Assembly (NCBI RefSeq): GCF_030816195.1
Contig: NZ_JAUSXS010000001.1
Span: 5,293,501-5,357,500, forward strand
DNA: 64,000 bases
Reading direction: 5' to 3'
Origin: Pseudomonas sp. W4I3
Lineage (GTDB): Bacteria > Pseudomonadota > Gammaproteobacteria > Pseudomonadales > Pseudomonadaceae
Made by a program: the position numbers and the translations under genes. How positions within the stretch are numbered: position 1 is the first letter of the stretch; each line of letters starts with the position of its first letter. Under the pieces are notes generated by a model. It was not told the origin of the DNA and did not search any database. It was given only the letters and a program-made list of their open reading frames with translations. Positions 27,196 through 36,183 of the stretch are shown here, in pieces.

Positions 27196-27780
27196 CGCCC
27201 CACCTCGGCATGGCGCAGGCGCGCCCGGCAACCGGCAGCGAGATAGGCGTCCAGGCCCCCGGTCAAACTGCGGCAGCGCTCGCTACCGACAACGGCGCTG
27301 ATCGCATGCAAGGCTTTCAAACTGCGTACGCCGCTTTTGCAATAGATCACGGTATCGATGGGCGCAAGCCCTTGGGCAAGGTGTTGTGGCAGCTCGCTCA
27401 AGGGCATATTGACCCCGCCCAGGGAGATCGCCAGATGCTCATACCCATCCCGCACATCTATCAATTGCAGCGCCGCATCGCTGAGCAGCCGCTGCTCCAG
27501 CGCCTGGGCGCAGATCGCGTATTGCGCGCCAACGGCCACCGCGCAGCTGGCTTCGATGGCTTGTGGCTGGCGGATAAGCGGGCATTCGCCACTGAGCGGG
27601 TTGTTGGCGCGAGGGCGAATCGACACCTGGCGCAACTGCAGGCTCAAAGCGTCGAATAGCATCAATCGATTGACATACCGATATGCCCGACGCCTGCGGC
27701 AGCCAGATACATCAGGCCGGGCAACCCAGCCCGCCGGCACCCACCACCCTACTCGAAGATTCGAATAGCACGCGCTGCAT
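27192..27780 (-). pseudogene. Remnant of an E1-like (ThiF/MoeB) adenylyltransferase fused to rhodanese
   Basis: The start (ATG at 27780, overlapping the peptide stop as TAATG) leads into VVGAGGLGCPA, the ATP-binding loop of ThiF/MoeB enzymes, and hits a stop. The continuation LMYLAAAGVGHIG is in a second frame. A third frame from about 27670 gives RLMLFDALSLQLRQV, the typical E1 C-terminus, followed by a rhodanese domain with an intact active-site loop CKSGVR. Most of the adenylation core, about 200 residues including the catalytic aspartate and metal cysteines, is missing. An intact parent would look like MoeZ. Activity is very unlikely. Confidence 0.85.
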
Positions 27781-27935
27781 TACTTGCCGGCGTCTTCAAT
27801 ATCGGCAGAGATATTGTTATTGGATTCGTGAATAACAAACCCGGCGCGCATTTGCCCTTCGTCATTCAGAATATCGGCAAAAGCTTCTACAGCAGAGGCG
27901 TCAAGTGCGAATGTTTCGTTAGTTGCGTTATTCAT
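27780..27935 (-). CDS. Small peptide, candidate precursor of a modified peptide
   Basis: A 51-residue acidic peptide without cysteine, beginning MNNATNETFALDASAVEAF and ending HESNNNISADIEDAGK. A strong AGGAGAA site lies 7 bp before the ATG, and the stop overlaps the start of the E1-like remnant (TAATG), which argues for a real translated gene. The helical N-terminal half and polar, Asn-rich C-terminal half resemble leader and core parts of a RiPP precursor. No homologue is known to me. A sulfur-carrier role is unlikely because there is no C-terminal Gly-Gly. Confidence 0.72.
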   Translation of the reverse strand: MNNATNETFALDASAVEAFADILNDEGQMRAGFVIHESNNNISADIEDAGK

Positions 27936-28298
27936 GATGTTCTCCTTGAATAGTTGAATGCCGTTATCGGCTATCGCCGCTACAGGGATATGACGCGGGA
28001 TAATTCCACTGCGGCAGTGTGTTACCCCTGAAACAGCAAGAAGAGTTTTAGAGCAGTGCACGACCACGCTCAACTACAAGATTTGGTAGTCACCGGCGGC
28101 TAAATTTTTGATGACAGCCACTTTACCCAGTGGCTGCAGGGGATTAACCGATGTGCTTGAACGTCCGCCGATCGACAAATTTAGCTTATTTTTCATGATC
28201 AGCACTGGAAAGTGGCGATGTGCAATCAATGCAAATCGACAGCGCAAAAAAAACCCGTACTTCAATAAGTACGGGTTTTTTAGTAAACGGCGATCACA
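27936..28298. other. AT-rich intergenic region between fadD1 and the peptide gene
   Basis: 363 bp, clearly poorer in GC than the surroundings. It holds the fadD1 terminator (28246-28279) and must hold the promoter of the peptide cassette. A 40-codon frame at 28074-28196 on the minus strand lacks a ribosome binding site. I see no RNA gene or other element. Confidence 0.6.
28246..28279 (-). terminator. Terminator downstream of fadD1
   Basis: Hairpin with 12-bp arms (28251-28262 and 28267-28278, AAACCCGTACTT / AAGTACGGGTTT) flanked by A and T runs on both sides, so it can act on both strands. It lies 20 bp after the fadD1 stop. Confidence 0.9.
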
Positions 28299-29990
28299 TT
28301 ATTTTTTCAGGCCAAGCTTCTTGAGTTCTTCATCACGCAATTCACGCCGCAGGATCTTGCCCACGTTGGTGGTCGGCAATGCATCGCGGAACTCAATGGC
28401 CTTCGGCACCTTGTAACCGGTAACGTTGGCGCGCATGTGTTCCATCACCTGTTCCTTGGTCAGCGTGGCCCCAGGCTTGACCACAATGAACAGCTTGATG
28501 TGCTCACCGGACTTTTCATCCGGCACGCCGATGGCCGCACACTGCAGCACGCCCGGCAGGCCTGCCAGCACGTCTTCGAGCTCGTTGGGGTAAACGTTGA
28601 AACCGGAGACCAGAATCATGTCCTTTTTGCGATCCACGATGCGCATGTAGCCATCGGGCTGGATGATCGCGATGTCACCGGTCTTCAGCCAGCCTTCGCT
28701 GTCGAGCATCTCGTCGGTAGCGTCCTGACGCTGCCAGTAGCCCTTCATGACCTGGGGGCCCTTCACGCACAGCTCGCCGGTTTCGCCCAGCGGCAGCTCG
28801 GTGCCATCGTCGGCAATCACTTTACACACGGTGGAGGGCACCGGAATGCCAATGGTGCCGATCTGGATATGCTGGATCGGGTTGACCGTGGCCACCGGGC
28901 TGGTTTCGGTCATGCCGTAACCCTCGCAGATGCCACAACCGGTCACGGCCTTCCAACGCTCGGCTGCCGCCAGTTGCAGCGCCATGCCGCCTGACAGGGT
29001 GACCTTCAGCGCGGAGAAGTCCAGCTTGCGGAACGCTTCGTTGTTGCACAGCGCCACGAACAGGGTGTTGAGGCCAACAAAGCCGCTGAACTTCCACTTC
29101 GAGAGTTCCTTGACCATCGCCGGCAGGTCGCGCGGGTTACTGATCAGGATGTTGTGGTTGCCGATCAGCATCATCGCCATGCAATGAAAGGTAAACGCAT
29201 AGATGTGATACAGCGGCAGCGGCGTGATCAGGATTTCGCAACCTTCATTGAGGTTGGAGCCCATCAGCGCCTTGCATTGCAGCATGTTGGCGACCAGGTT
29301 GCGATGGGTGAGCATCGCGCCCTTGGCCACGCCGGTGGTGCCGCCGGTGTATTGCAGCACCGCCACATCGCCACTGGTGGGGTTGGCATCGCTGACCGGC
29401 TGGCCGTGCCCCTTGGCCAGCACGTCGTTGAACTTGATCGCTTGCGGCAAGTGATACGCCGGGACCATTTTCTTCACGTACTTGATCACGCTGTTGATCA
29501 ACAGGCGTTTGAACGGCGACAGCAGGTCGGCCACTTCGGTCACGATCACGTGCTTGACGGCGGTCTTGGGCACGACTTTTTCCGCCAGGTGCGCCATGTT
29601 GGCCAGGCAAACCAGGGCCTTGGCCCCGGAGTCATTGAATTGATGTTCCATTTCCCGCGCGGTGTACAGCGGGTTGGTATTGACCACAATCAGCCCGGCA
29701 CGGATGGCACCGAACACGGCGACCGGGTACTGCAGGACGTTGGGCAGTTGCACGGCGATCCGGTCGCCAGGCTTCAGGTCGGTGTGCTGCTGCAGGTAGG
29801 CGGCGAAGGCACCGGACAATTCGTACAGTTCACCGTAGGTGATGGTCTTGCCCAGGTTGCTGAAAGCCGGTTTGTTGGCGAAGCGCTGGCAGGACTGCTT
29901 CAGTACCGCCTGAATATTCGGATACTCGTCCGGATTGATTTGTGCAGCAATCCCGGCGGGGTACTTATCCTTCCAAAAGTCTTCGTTCAT
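28299..29990 (-). CDS. fadD1: Long-chain fatty acid-CoA ligase FadD1
   Basis: Acyl-CoA synthetase of 563 residues of the ANL superfamily, activating fatty acids with ATP and CoA for beta-oxidation. The AMP-binding motif YTGGTTGVAKGAMLTH is at about 210-225, followed by YGMTETSPV and the C-terminal hinge DRKKDMILVSGFNVYP. The N-terminus (FWKDKYPAGIAA) matches P. aeruginosa FadD1 as I remember it. GAGGAG precedes the ATG. Its paralogue fadD2 is 381 bp upstream on the same strand, with a REPIN between. Confidence 0.95.
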   Translation of the reverse strand: MNEDFWKDKYPAGIAAQINPDEYPNIQAVLKQSCQRFANKPAFSNLGKTITYGELYELSGAFAAYLQQHTDLKPGDRIAVQLPNVLQYPVAVFGAIRAGLIVVNTNPLYTAREMEHQFNDSGAKALVCLANMAHLAEKVVPKTAVKHVIVTEVADLLSPFKRLLINSVIKYVKKMVPAYHLPQAIKFNDVLAKGHGQPVSDANPTSGDVAVLQYTGGTTGVAKGAMLTHRNLVANMLQCKALMGSNLNEGCEILITPLPLYHIYAFTFHCMAMMLIGNHNILISNPRDLPAMVKELSKWKFSGFVGLNTLFVALCNNEAFRKLDFSALKVTLSGGMALQLAAAERWKAVTGCGICEGYGMTETSPVATVNPIQHIQIGTIGIPVPSTVCKVIADDGTELPLGETGELCVKGPQVMKGYWQRQDATDEMLDSEGWLKTGDIAIIQPDGYMRIVDRKKDMILVSGFNVYPNELEDVLAGLPGVLQCAAIGVPDEKSGEHIKLFIVVKPGATLTKEQVMEHMRANVTGYKVPKAIEFRDALPTTNVGKILRRELRDEELKKLGLKK

Positions 29991-30371
29991 GGAAGCCCAC
30001 TCCTCAGCGACGCGAATTCATCATCGCATTTGATGCGATTATTATTGGTGTATGTTTTTTTAGGTGAATCTGGCGCTTTAAAGCAGGCCTAGACGTCACA
30101 AAGCGCGCCGAGAGTAGCAGCTTTGCCAAGGGCCGCCTAGAGCCAAACGAGGGCCCTACAGTCATTATCACGACTGTCCTACAATAATTGGTCACACTTT
30201 AAACGTAGCCAAAATAACCCACTGGAAGGCTCTGGAATGGGGATTTGCAGGCCATACAACACAATGTGGGAGGGGGCTTGCCCCCGATAGCGGTGGGCCA
30301 GTCACCGAAAATGTGACTGACGCTCCACAATCGGGGGCAAGCCCCCTCCCACAGTTGCTGGCTATTTCACT
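29991..30371. other. Intergenic region between fadD2 and fadD1
   Basis: 381 bp without a gene. It carries a REPIN (30265-30353) directly after fadD2 and leaves about 270 bp upstream of fadD1, which is room for a separate fadD1 promoter. No further element is recognised. Confidence 0.65.
30265..30353. repeat. REPIN (GTGGGAGGGGG type)
   Basis: 89-bp palindrome made of two inverted REP cores (TGTGGGAGGGGGCTTGCCCC and its complement) around a loop, just after the fadD2 stop. Confidence 0.92.
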
Positions 30372-32060
30372 TCAAGCGATGTCGCGCAGCTCCCGCCGCA
30401 GAATTTTGCCCACCGGCGTCATCGGCAACGACTCACGCAGCACAATATGCTTGGGCACTTTGTAGCCCGTGAAGTTGGTCTTGCAGTAGGCCTTCAATTC
30501 CTCAAGGCTCACCCCTTCGGCCCGCGCAACCACAAACAGCTTCACTGCCTCCCCCGTGCGCTCGTCCGGCACGCCGATCACTGCGCAGTTGGCCACGGCC
30601 GGGTGGGCCATTACCACGTCTTCGATTTCGTTGGGGTACACGTTGAAGCCCGAAACGATGATCAGGTCTTTCTTGCGATCGACGATGCGCACGAAGCCAT
30701 CGTCGTCGATCACTGCGATGTCGCCGGTCTTCAACCAACCCTCGGCGTCCAGCGCCTCGGCCGTGGCCGCCGGTTGCTGCCAATAGCCCTTCATCACTTG
30801 CGGGCCCTTGATGCACAGTTCGCCGCGCTCGCCCAACGGCAACTCGACGCCTTCGTCGTCGATGACTTTCATGGCCGTGGCCGGCACCGGAATACCCACC
30901 GTACCTAGCCGGGATTTGTTGCCATAGGGGTTGGTGCTGGCCACCGGCGAGGTTTCGGTCAAGCCGTAGCCCTCGCCGATCGTACAGCCGGTGATTTGCT
31001 GCCAGCGCTCAGCGGTGGCCTTGATCAGCGCGGTGCCACCGGAGTTGGTGAGCTTGAGGTGGGAGAAGTCCAGGTTCTTGAACTCGGGATGGTCCATCAG
31101 CGCTACAAATAACGTGTTGAGCCCCAGCAGCCCGGTGAAACGCCACTTCTTCAGCTCCTTGATGAACCCGCCGATGTCCCGTGGGTTGGTGATCAGCACG
31201 TTGTGGTTGCCGGATACCATCATGCACATGCAGTTCGCGGTGAATGCATAGATGTGGTACAGCGGCAGCGGCGCAATCATCACTTCCTGGCCTTCCTTGA
31301 TCAGCGGATGGCCGTCGTCCCCGACTTGCGACATGCACGCCCGCGCCTGCTGCATGTTCGCCACCAGGTTGCCGTGGGTGAGCATCGCGCCCTTGGCCAG
31401 GCCAGTAGTGCCACCGGTGTATTGCAGCACGGCGATATCATCGAGGCTTACCGGATGTCGCGTCACCCCCAGGCCAGCCCCCATGCGCAAGGCGCGCTTG
31501 AACGACACCGCACGCGGCAGGTGGTAGGCCGGGACCATTTTCTTCACTTTGTCGACGACGGTGTTGACCAGCCAGCCTTTGGCGGCGGGCAGGAAGTCGC
31601 CCATTTTGGCTTCGATCAGGTAGTCGATCTCGGTGTCGGTACACACTTCCTGCACCCGCGAGCCGAACAGATTGAGGTACACCAGCGCACGCACGCCGGC
31701 GTCCTTGAACTGATGACGCATTTCACGCGGGGTGTACAGCGGGTTGGTATTGACCACGATCAGCCCGGCGCGCAGTGCACCAAAAACGGCAATCGGGTAA
31801 TGCAGCACGTTGGGCATCTGTACCGCGATGCGCTCGCCGGGCTTGAGGTCGGTGTGCTGCTGCAGGTAACCGGCGAACGCCGCACTCTGGCGCTCCAGCT
31901 CGGCGTAAGTCAGGGTAACGCCCATGTTGCTGAACGCCGGACGGTCGGCAAAGGCCTTGCAGGAACGCTCGAAGACTTCGACCACCGAATGATAGCTGGT
32001 GAGGTCGATGACATTGGGCACGCCCGCCGCGCGTTTGTCATTCCAAAAATCAGGTTGCAT
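30372..32060 (-). CDS. fadD2: Long-chain fatty acid-CoA ligase FadD2
   Basis: Acyl-CoA synthetase of 562 residues, paralogue of FadD1. YTGGTTGLAKGAMLTH, YGLTETSPV and DRKKDLIIVSGFNVYP are intact. The N-terminus (MQPDFWNDKRAAGVP) matches FadD2 of P. aeruginosa from memory. In that species the two enzymes differ in chain-length preference. AAGAGGAC precedes the ATG. It is divergent from the hydrolase-phaJ pair. Confidence 0.95.
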   Translation of the reverse strand: MQPDFWNDKRAAGVPNVIDLTSYHSVVEVFERSCKAFADRPAFSNMGVTLTYAELERQSAAFAGYLQQHTDLKPGERIAVQMPNVLHYPIAVFGALRAGLIVVNTNPLYTPREMRHQFKDAGVRALVYLNLFGSRVQEVCTDTEIDYLIEAKMGDFLPAAKGWLVNTVVDKVKKMVPAYHLPRAVSFKRALRMGAGLGVTRHPVSLDDIAVLQYTGGTTGLAKGAMLTHGNLVANMQQARACMSQVGDDGHPLIKEGQEVMIAPLPLYHIYAFTANCMCMMVSGNHNVLITNPRDIGGFIKELKKWRFTGLLGLNTLFVALMDHPEFKNLDFSHLKLTNSGGTALIKATAERWQQITGCTIGEGYGLTETSPVASTNPYGNKSRLGTVGIPVPATAMKVIDDEGVELPLGERGELCIKGPQVMKGYWQQPAATAEALDAEGWLKTGDIAVIDDDGFVRIVDRKKDLIIVSGFNVYPNEIEDVVMAHPAVANCAVIGVPDERTGEAVKLFVVARAEGVSLEELKAYCKTNFTGYKVPKHIVLRESLPMTPVGKILRRELRDIA

Positions 32061-32273
32061 TATTCTTGTCCTCTTTACCTGAGTATGTCCGGCCGCTTTT
32101 CCATACAGCTATAAAGAGCGGAGCTTTGAGGACGTTAGCAGTAATGGCCAAACAGGCAAATACGCTGAACTGTGTCATTGATTGTATGAATCTTGTTGCT
32201 AAGGCGTAGGCAGATACCCCTCCCTGCGACAGATGAGCTATACACTGCAACGACCCCGAGCAAAGGAAGCGCC

Positions 32274-33219
32274 ATGAACCACACCACTTTCTGGCTGACC
32301 GCGAACGACCGCAGCCGGCTGTACGTCAGTCAATGGATGCCCGATGACGCACCCAAGGCCGTGGTGATGCTTGCCCACGGCATGGCCGAGCACAGTGATC
32401 GTTATGGGCGTCTGGCACAGGCGTTGTGCGAAGCCGGCTACGGTGTGTATGCGCTGGACCAACGCGGGCATGGCCGTAACCGCCGACGAAGGCACCTTGG
32501 GGCTGTATGCCGAAAAGGATGGCTGGAACAAAGTGGTGGGCGACCTGGCCAGCCTCAACCAGCACATCGGCCAGCAGCAACCGGGGCTGCCGATTATTTT
32601 GCTGGGCCACAGCATGGGCAGCTATATCGCCCAGGCTTTTCTGCTGCACCACAGCGCCAGCCTGCAGGGGGCAATACTCAGCGGTTCGAATTTCCAGCCG
32701 GTGGCGCTGTATCGCGCAGCGCGGGTGATCGCGCGTATCGAACGCGCTCGCCAAGGCTTGCGCGGGCGCAGCGCGTTGATCGACTTTTTGTCGTTCGGCT
32801 CATTCAACAAAGCCTTCAAACCCAATCGCACCGCCTTCGACTGGCTCAGCCGCGATCCCGTTGAAGTCGACAAGTACGTCAACGATCCGCTTTGCGGGTT
32901 TCGCTGCACCAACCAACTGTGGATCGACCTGCTCGGCGGCTTGCAGCACATCAGCAAAGTGTCCAACCTCGCGCAGATCGATCCGGGGCTGCCGATGCTG
33001 GTAATCGGCGGCGAATGTGATCCGGTGAGTGAAGGCAAGCGTCTCAAAAACCTGGCCCACGCCCTGCGCGAGGCCGGCTGCCGGAACGTGCAATTGACGC
33101 TCTACCCGCAGGCGCGCCATGAAGTGTTCAATGAAACCAACCGCGACGACGTCACCGCGGATGTAGTGACGTGGCTCGAGCAAGCCCTGACAGTGCGCAG
33201 ACCTACCCGCTGCGAATAA
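32274..33219 (+). pseudogene. Alpha/beta hydrolase (lysophospholipase-like), frameshifted
   Basis: Monoacylglycerol lipase/lysophospholipase-like protein of about 314 residues. The oxyanion region MLAHGMAEHSDRY and YGVYALDQRGHG are in one frame; removing a single A at 32478-32479 joins this to RTADEGTLGLYAEKDGW and the rest. The nucleophile elbow GHSMGS, the acid (GECDPVS) and catalytic His (ARHEVFNE) are all intact, so decay is recent or the indel is a sequencing error. The position next to fadD2 and phaJ matches PA3301. Confidence 0.85.
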
Positions 33220-33276
33220 ATTTCCGTTTAAAATCAGCCTATTAAATTACCGATTAGCCACAGGATGCACGCTTAG

Positions 33277-33747
33277 ATGACCCAGGTAACCAACACCCCC
33301 TACGAGGCCCTTGAAGTCGGCCAGACCGCGAGTTTCAGCAAGACAGTGGAAGAGCGCGATATCCAGTTGTTCGCCGCCATGTCCGGCGATCACAACCCGG
33401 TGCATCTGGATGCCGAGTACGCCAAGGCGACCATGTTCAAGGAGCGTATCGCCCATGGCATGTTCAGCGGTGCGCTGATCAGCGCGGCGGTAGCCTGTGA
33501 ATTGCCTGGCCCGGGCACGATTTATATCGGCCAGCAGATGAGCTTTCAAAAGCCGGTCAAAATCGGCGACACCCTGACCGTGCGCCTGGAAATTCTGGAA
33601 AAACTGCCCAAGTTCCGTGTGCGTATTGCCACGCGCGTGTTCAACCAGCGCGATGAGCTGGTGGTGGACGGTGAGGCCGAAATCCTGGCGCCGCGCAAGC
33701 AGCAAGTCGTGACGCTGACTGAATTGCCGCCCATCAGCATCGGCTAA
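33277..33747 (+). CDS. phaJ: MaoC-like (R)-specific enoyl-CoA hydratase PhaJ
   Basis: Hot-dog-fold hydratase of 156 residues, full length. The hydratase 2 motif with catalytic Asp and His is present (SGDHNPVHLD), and the C-terminus ELPPISIG matches PhaJ1 of P. aeruginosa from memory. It turns trans-2-enoyl-CoA from beta-oxidation into (R)-3-hydroxyacyl-CoA for polyhydroxyalkanoate synthesis. Neighbouring fadD genes supply acyl-CoA. It follows the hydrolase gene by 57 bp. Confidence 0.9.
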   Translation: MTQVTNTPYEALEVGQTASFSKTVEERDIQLFAAMSGDHNPVHLDAEYAKATMFKERIAHGMFSGALISAAVACELPGPGTIYIGQQMSFQKPVKIGDTLTVRLEILEKLPKFRVRIATRVFNQRDELVVDGEAEILAPRKQQVVTLTELPPISIG

Positions 33748-33764
33748 TATTGGCGCAATACAAA

Positions 33765-33854
33765 TGTGGGAGGGGGCTTGCCCCCGATAGCGATCTTCCA
33801 GTCAGTGAATTTATCGACTGATTGACCGCTATCGGGAGCAAGCCCCCTCCCACA
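33765..33854. repeat. REPIN (GTGGGAGGGGG type)
   Basis: 90-bp inverted REP pair between the convergent phaJ and PA2169-like genes. Confidence 0.92.
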
Positions 33855-33882
33855 TTTTTTTACAGCATTTGCAACTCAGGGC

Positions 33883-34350
33883 TTACGACTGAGCGCGAGC
33901 CTGGTTACGCAGGGCTTTAACCTGGTCGTGGTTGCGCTGCACGCCGTGGAACTGGCGTTCAACCAGGTCACGAATGCCCAGCAGGTTGTGCTGGTTGATC
34001 TTCTCGATCGCTTCCTTGTAAGCCTTCAGTGCGTGGTCTTCACCGCGCTCGGCTTCGTTCAGCACCGATTCTTCGTCCTTGCCGGTCACCATCGACTTCA
34101 CGTCAACCCAACCACGGTGCATAGCACCGGCCACGCTGCCGGATTCTTTCGGCTCGCCACCCAGGGCACGCACGGCGGTTTGCAATTCAGCGGCGGCGGT
34201 GGCGCAATCGGCGGAACGCTTAACGAACAAGGCTTTGAGCTCTGGGTGCTTGATGTCTTCAGCACATTCCTTGAAACCCTTTTGGCCGTCAATGCTGGTT
34301 TCGATCAGGTCGTTCAGAACGGAGATGGATTCTTTATTGATGTCAGTCAT
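33883..34350 (-). CDS. PA2169 family four-helix-bundle protein (DUF2383)
   Basis: Protein of 155 residues, ferritin-like four-helix bundle of the DUF2383/PA2169 type: INKESISVLNDLIETSIDGQKGF, then helices around AELQTAVRALGGEP and EDHALKAYKEAIE. Function unknown; homologues are associated with stress and stationary phase. AAGGAATTG precedes the ATG. Confidence 0.9.
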   Translation of the reverse strand: MTDINKESISVLNDLIETSIDGQKGFKECAEDIKHPELKALFVKRSADCATAAAELQTAVRALGGEPKESGSVAGAMHRGWVDVKSMVTGKDEESVLNEAERGEDHALKAYKEAIEKINQHNLLGIRDLVERQFHGVQRNHDQVKALRNQARAQS

Positions 34351-34555
34351 TTTTCAATTCCTTATGTGGGTTGAGGAAGGTTGCCTTAATGATTGCAGTG
34401 CTCGTGCCAGGTTTTGAAAAATAACTTAATCGTTTCATTTCAATAACTTACGAATTATTGAACCATCTGTATGTACGTTATTTGCATGATCTGTCATTTG
34501 GCCTTCGTGCAGAATGCCTGTATTTTCCAGGCATCGAACCAAACGCTTGAAGCCC

Positions 34556-34792
34556 ATGAACCCCGAAAAACTCGAATTGCTGATCACGCGCCAAATGCCC
34601 TTCGGTAAATACAAGGGACGGATCATCGCCGACCTGCCCGGCCCTTACCTGAACTGGTTTGCCCGCGAAGGCTTTCCCCACGGAGAACTGGGCGGTTTGC
34701 TGGCCCTGATGCAGGAAATCGACCACAACGGCCTGGCCGAATTGCTCGAACCGCTACGCGTAAAACACGGTAAACCCGCCCCTCGCCATTAA
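34556..34792 (+). CDS. DUF3820 family protein
   Basis: Protein of 78 residues with the signature MPFGKYKGRIIADLPGPYL and NWFAREGFPHGELG. The family was labelled 'putative quorum-sensing-regulated virulence factor'; biochemical role unknown. The stop is 14 bp before the aminotransferase start, suggesting an operon. Confidence 0.9.
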   Translation: MNPEKLELLITRQMPFGKYKGRIIADLPGPYLNWFAREGFPHGELGGLLALMQEIDHNGLAELLEPLRVKHGKPAPRH

Positions 34793-34806
34793 TTAAGAGC
34801 CGCCCC

Positions 34807-35982
34807 ATGCCAAGGAATGCAGACAACGAACTCCACTGGCAGGCCATTGCCCAGCGCTATGAGCTGGAGCCTGGCCCGATCAATCTGGAAAACGGTTACT
34901 TCGGGCGCATGAGCCGGGCCGTCCAGGCGCAGTACCTGGAACACGTTGCGTTTATCAACCGCAGCAACTCGGTGTATGTACGCCAGCGTTTCGAGCAAGG
35001 GGAAAATCTGGAGATTCGCCGTGAACTGGCTGCTTTGATTGATGCCGACCCCGAGTCGGTGGCCTTCACCCGCAACGCCACCGAAGCCTTGCAGTCGTTG
35101 ATCCGCAACTACAACCGCCTGCAACCGGGCGATCAGGTGCTGATCAGTGATCTGGAGTACGACACGGTCAAAGGCGCGATGCGTTGGCTGGCCGGCGTGC
35201 GCGGGGTGGAAGTTGTCGAAATTACCCACACTCACCCAGCCAGTTTCGACAGTTTGGTGCAGACTTATCTCGATGCCTTCATTCGATACCCGTGCTTGAA
35301 GCTGATGGCGCTGACCCATGTCACCCATCGCACCGGCCTGGTGATGCCCGTGGCGGCAATCGCCAGGGCGGCGCGTGAACACGGTGTCGACGTGATCCTT
35401 GATGGCGCCCACGCCCTGGGCCAGATCGATTTCAACCTCACCGAACTGGGCATTCAGTTCGCCGGCTTCAACTTGCACAAGTGGATTGGCGCGCCGCTGA
35501 CCCTGGGCTTTCTCTATATCGCTCCGGAGCGCTTGACCGATATTGACCCTGACATGGGTGAGTTTCACTACCCCGCCTCTGATGTGCGTGCGCGAACGTC
35601 CTACAGCACACCCAACTTTCCGGCACTGATGAGCCTGCCCCTGGTGTTTGAAGAGCATCGGCAATTGGGGGGGACGGCGGCCAAGGGCGCGCGGGTCAAC
35701 TATCTGCGGGATCTTTGGGTGAGCCAGGTGCGGCCGCTACCGCGGATTGAAGTGCTGACGTCGGATGATCCGCGACTGTATTGCGGGATCACGGCGTTCA
35801 AGTTCATTGGGCGCGATCAGCAGATGATGGTCGACCGGTTGCTCAAGGAGTATGACGTGTTTACCACGACCCGCTCAGGGGCGGCATTTGGCACTTGTAT
35901 TCGGGTGACGCCGGGGTTGGTGACAACAGCTAAGGACATCAATGTGCTGGTGCATGCGATTACCCAGCTCAACACAGATTGA
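34807..35982 (+). CDS. Class V aminotransferase (isopenicillin-N epimerase/cysteine desulfurase-like)
   Basis: PLP enzyme of 391 residues, fold type I. FTRNATEALQSL binds the PLP phosphate, VILDGAHALGQ holds the PLP-ring aspartate and GFNLHKWIGAP the Schiff-base lysine. The nearest named relatives are isopenicillin-N epimerase-like proteins; no cysteine-desulfurase active-site cysteine loop is obvious, so amino-acid racemase or lyase chemistry is more likely. Substrate unknown. Confidence 0.85.
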   Translation: MPRNADNELHWQAIAQRYELEPGPINLENGYFGRMSRAVQAQYLEHVAFINRSNSVYVRQRFEQGENLEIRRELAALIDADPESVAFTRNATEALQSLIRNYNRLQPGDQVLISDLEYDTVKGAMRWLAGVRGVEVVEITHTHPASFDSLVQTYLDAFIRYPCLKLMALTHVTHRTGLVMPVAAIARAAREHGVDVILDGAHALGQIDFNLTELGIQFAGFNLHKWIGAPLTLGFLYIAPERLTDIDPDMGEFHYPASDVRARTSYSTPNFPALMSLPLVFEEHRQLGGTAAKGARVNYLRDLWVSQVRPLPRIEVLTSDDPRLYCGITAFKFIGRDQQMMVDRLLKEYDVFTTTRSGAAFGTCIRVTPGLVTTAKDINVLVHAITQLNTD

Positions 35983-35984
35983 AA

Positions 35985-36073
35985 TGTGGGAGGGGGCTTG
36001 CTCCCGATGGCGGTGTAGCAGTCACCCATGTATTGACTGAACCACTGTTATCGGGAGCAAGCCCCCTCCCACA
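35985..36073. repeat. REPIN (GTGGGAGGGGG type)
   Basis: 89-bp inverted REP pair starting three bases after the aminotransferase stop, between convergent genes. Confidence 0.92.
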
Positions 36074-36107
36074 TTGGTTTTGCGGAGTTCTCGAGGTTTC
36101 CACAGGC

Positions 36108-36140
36108 AAAAAAAAGCGGTCCGCCGACCAAGCGCACCGC
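36108..36140 (-). terminator. Terminator of the zwf-pgl-eda operon
   Basis: On the minus strand, a stem (36116-36120 with 36136-36140, plus an inner GGTC/GACC) followed by eight T. It lies 43 bp after the eda stop. Confidence 0.75.
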
Positions 36141-36183
36141 AAAAATGCCGTTAAGCACAGCAACAACGATTCGGTAAATCAGA

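Noticed and set aside
27780..27935. Small peptide as a ThiS/QbsE-like sulfur carrier for the E1-rhodanese
   Set aside because: Carriers end in Gly-Gly (sometimes with two extra residues); this peptide ends DAGK and lacks the ubiquitin-like pattern.
28074..28196. 40-codon frame upstream of the peptide gene as a second precursor
   Set aside because: No ribosome binding site before its ATG, no coding bias visible, and it lies in the region needed for the promoter.
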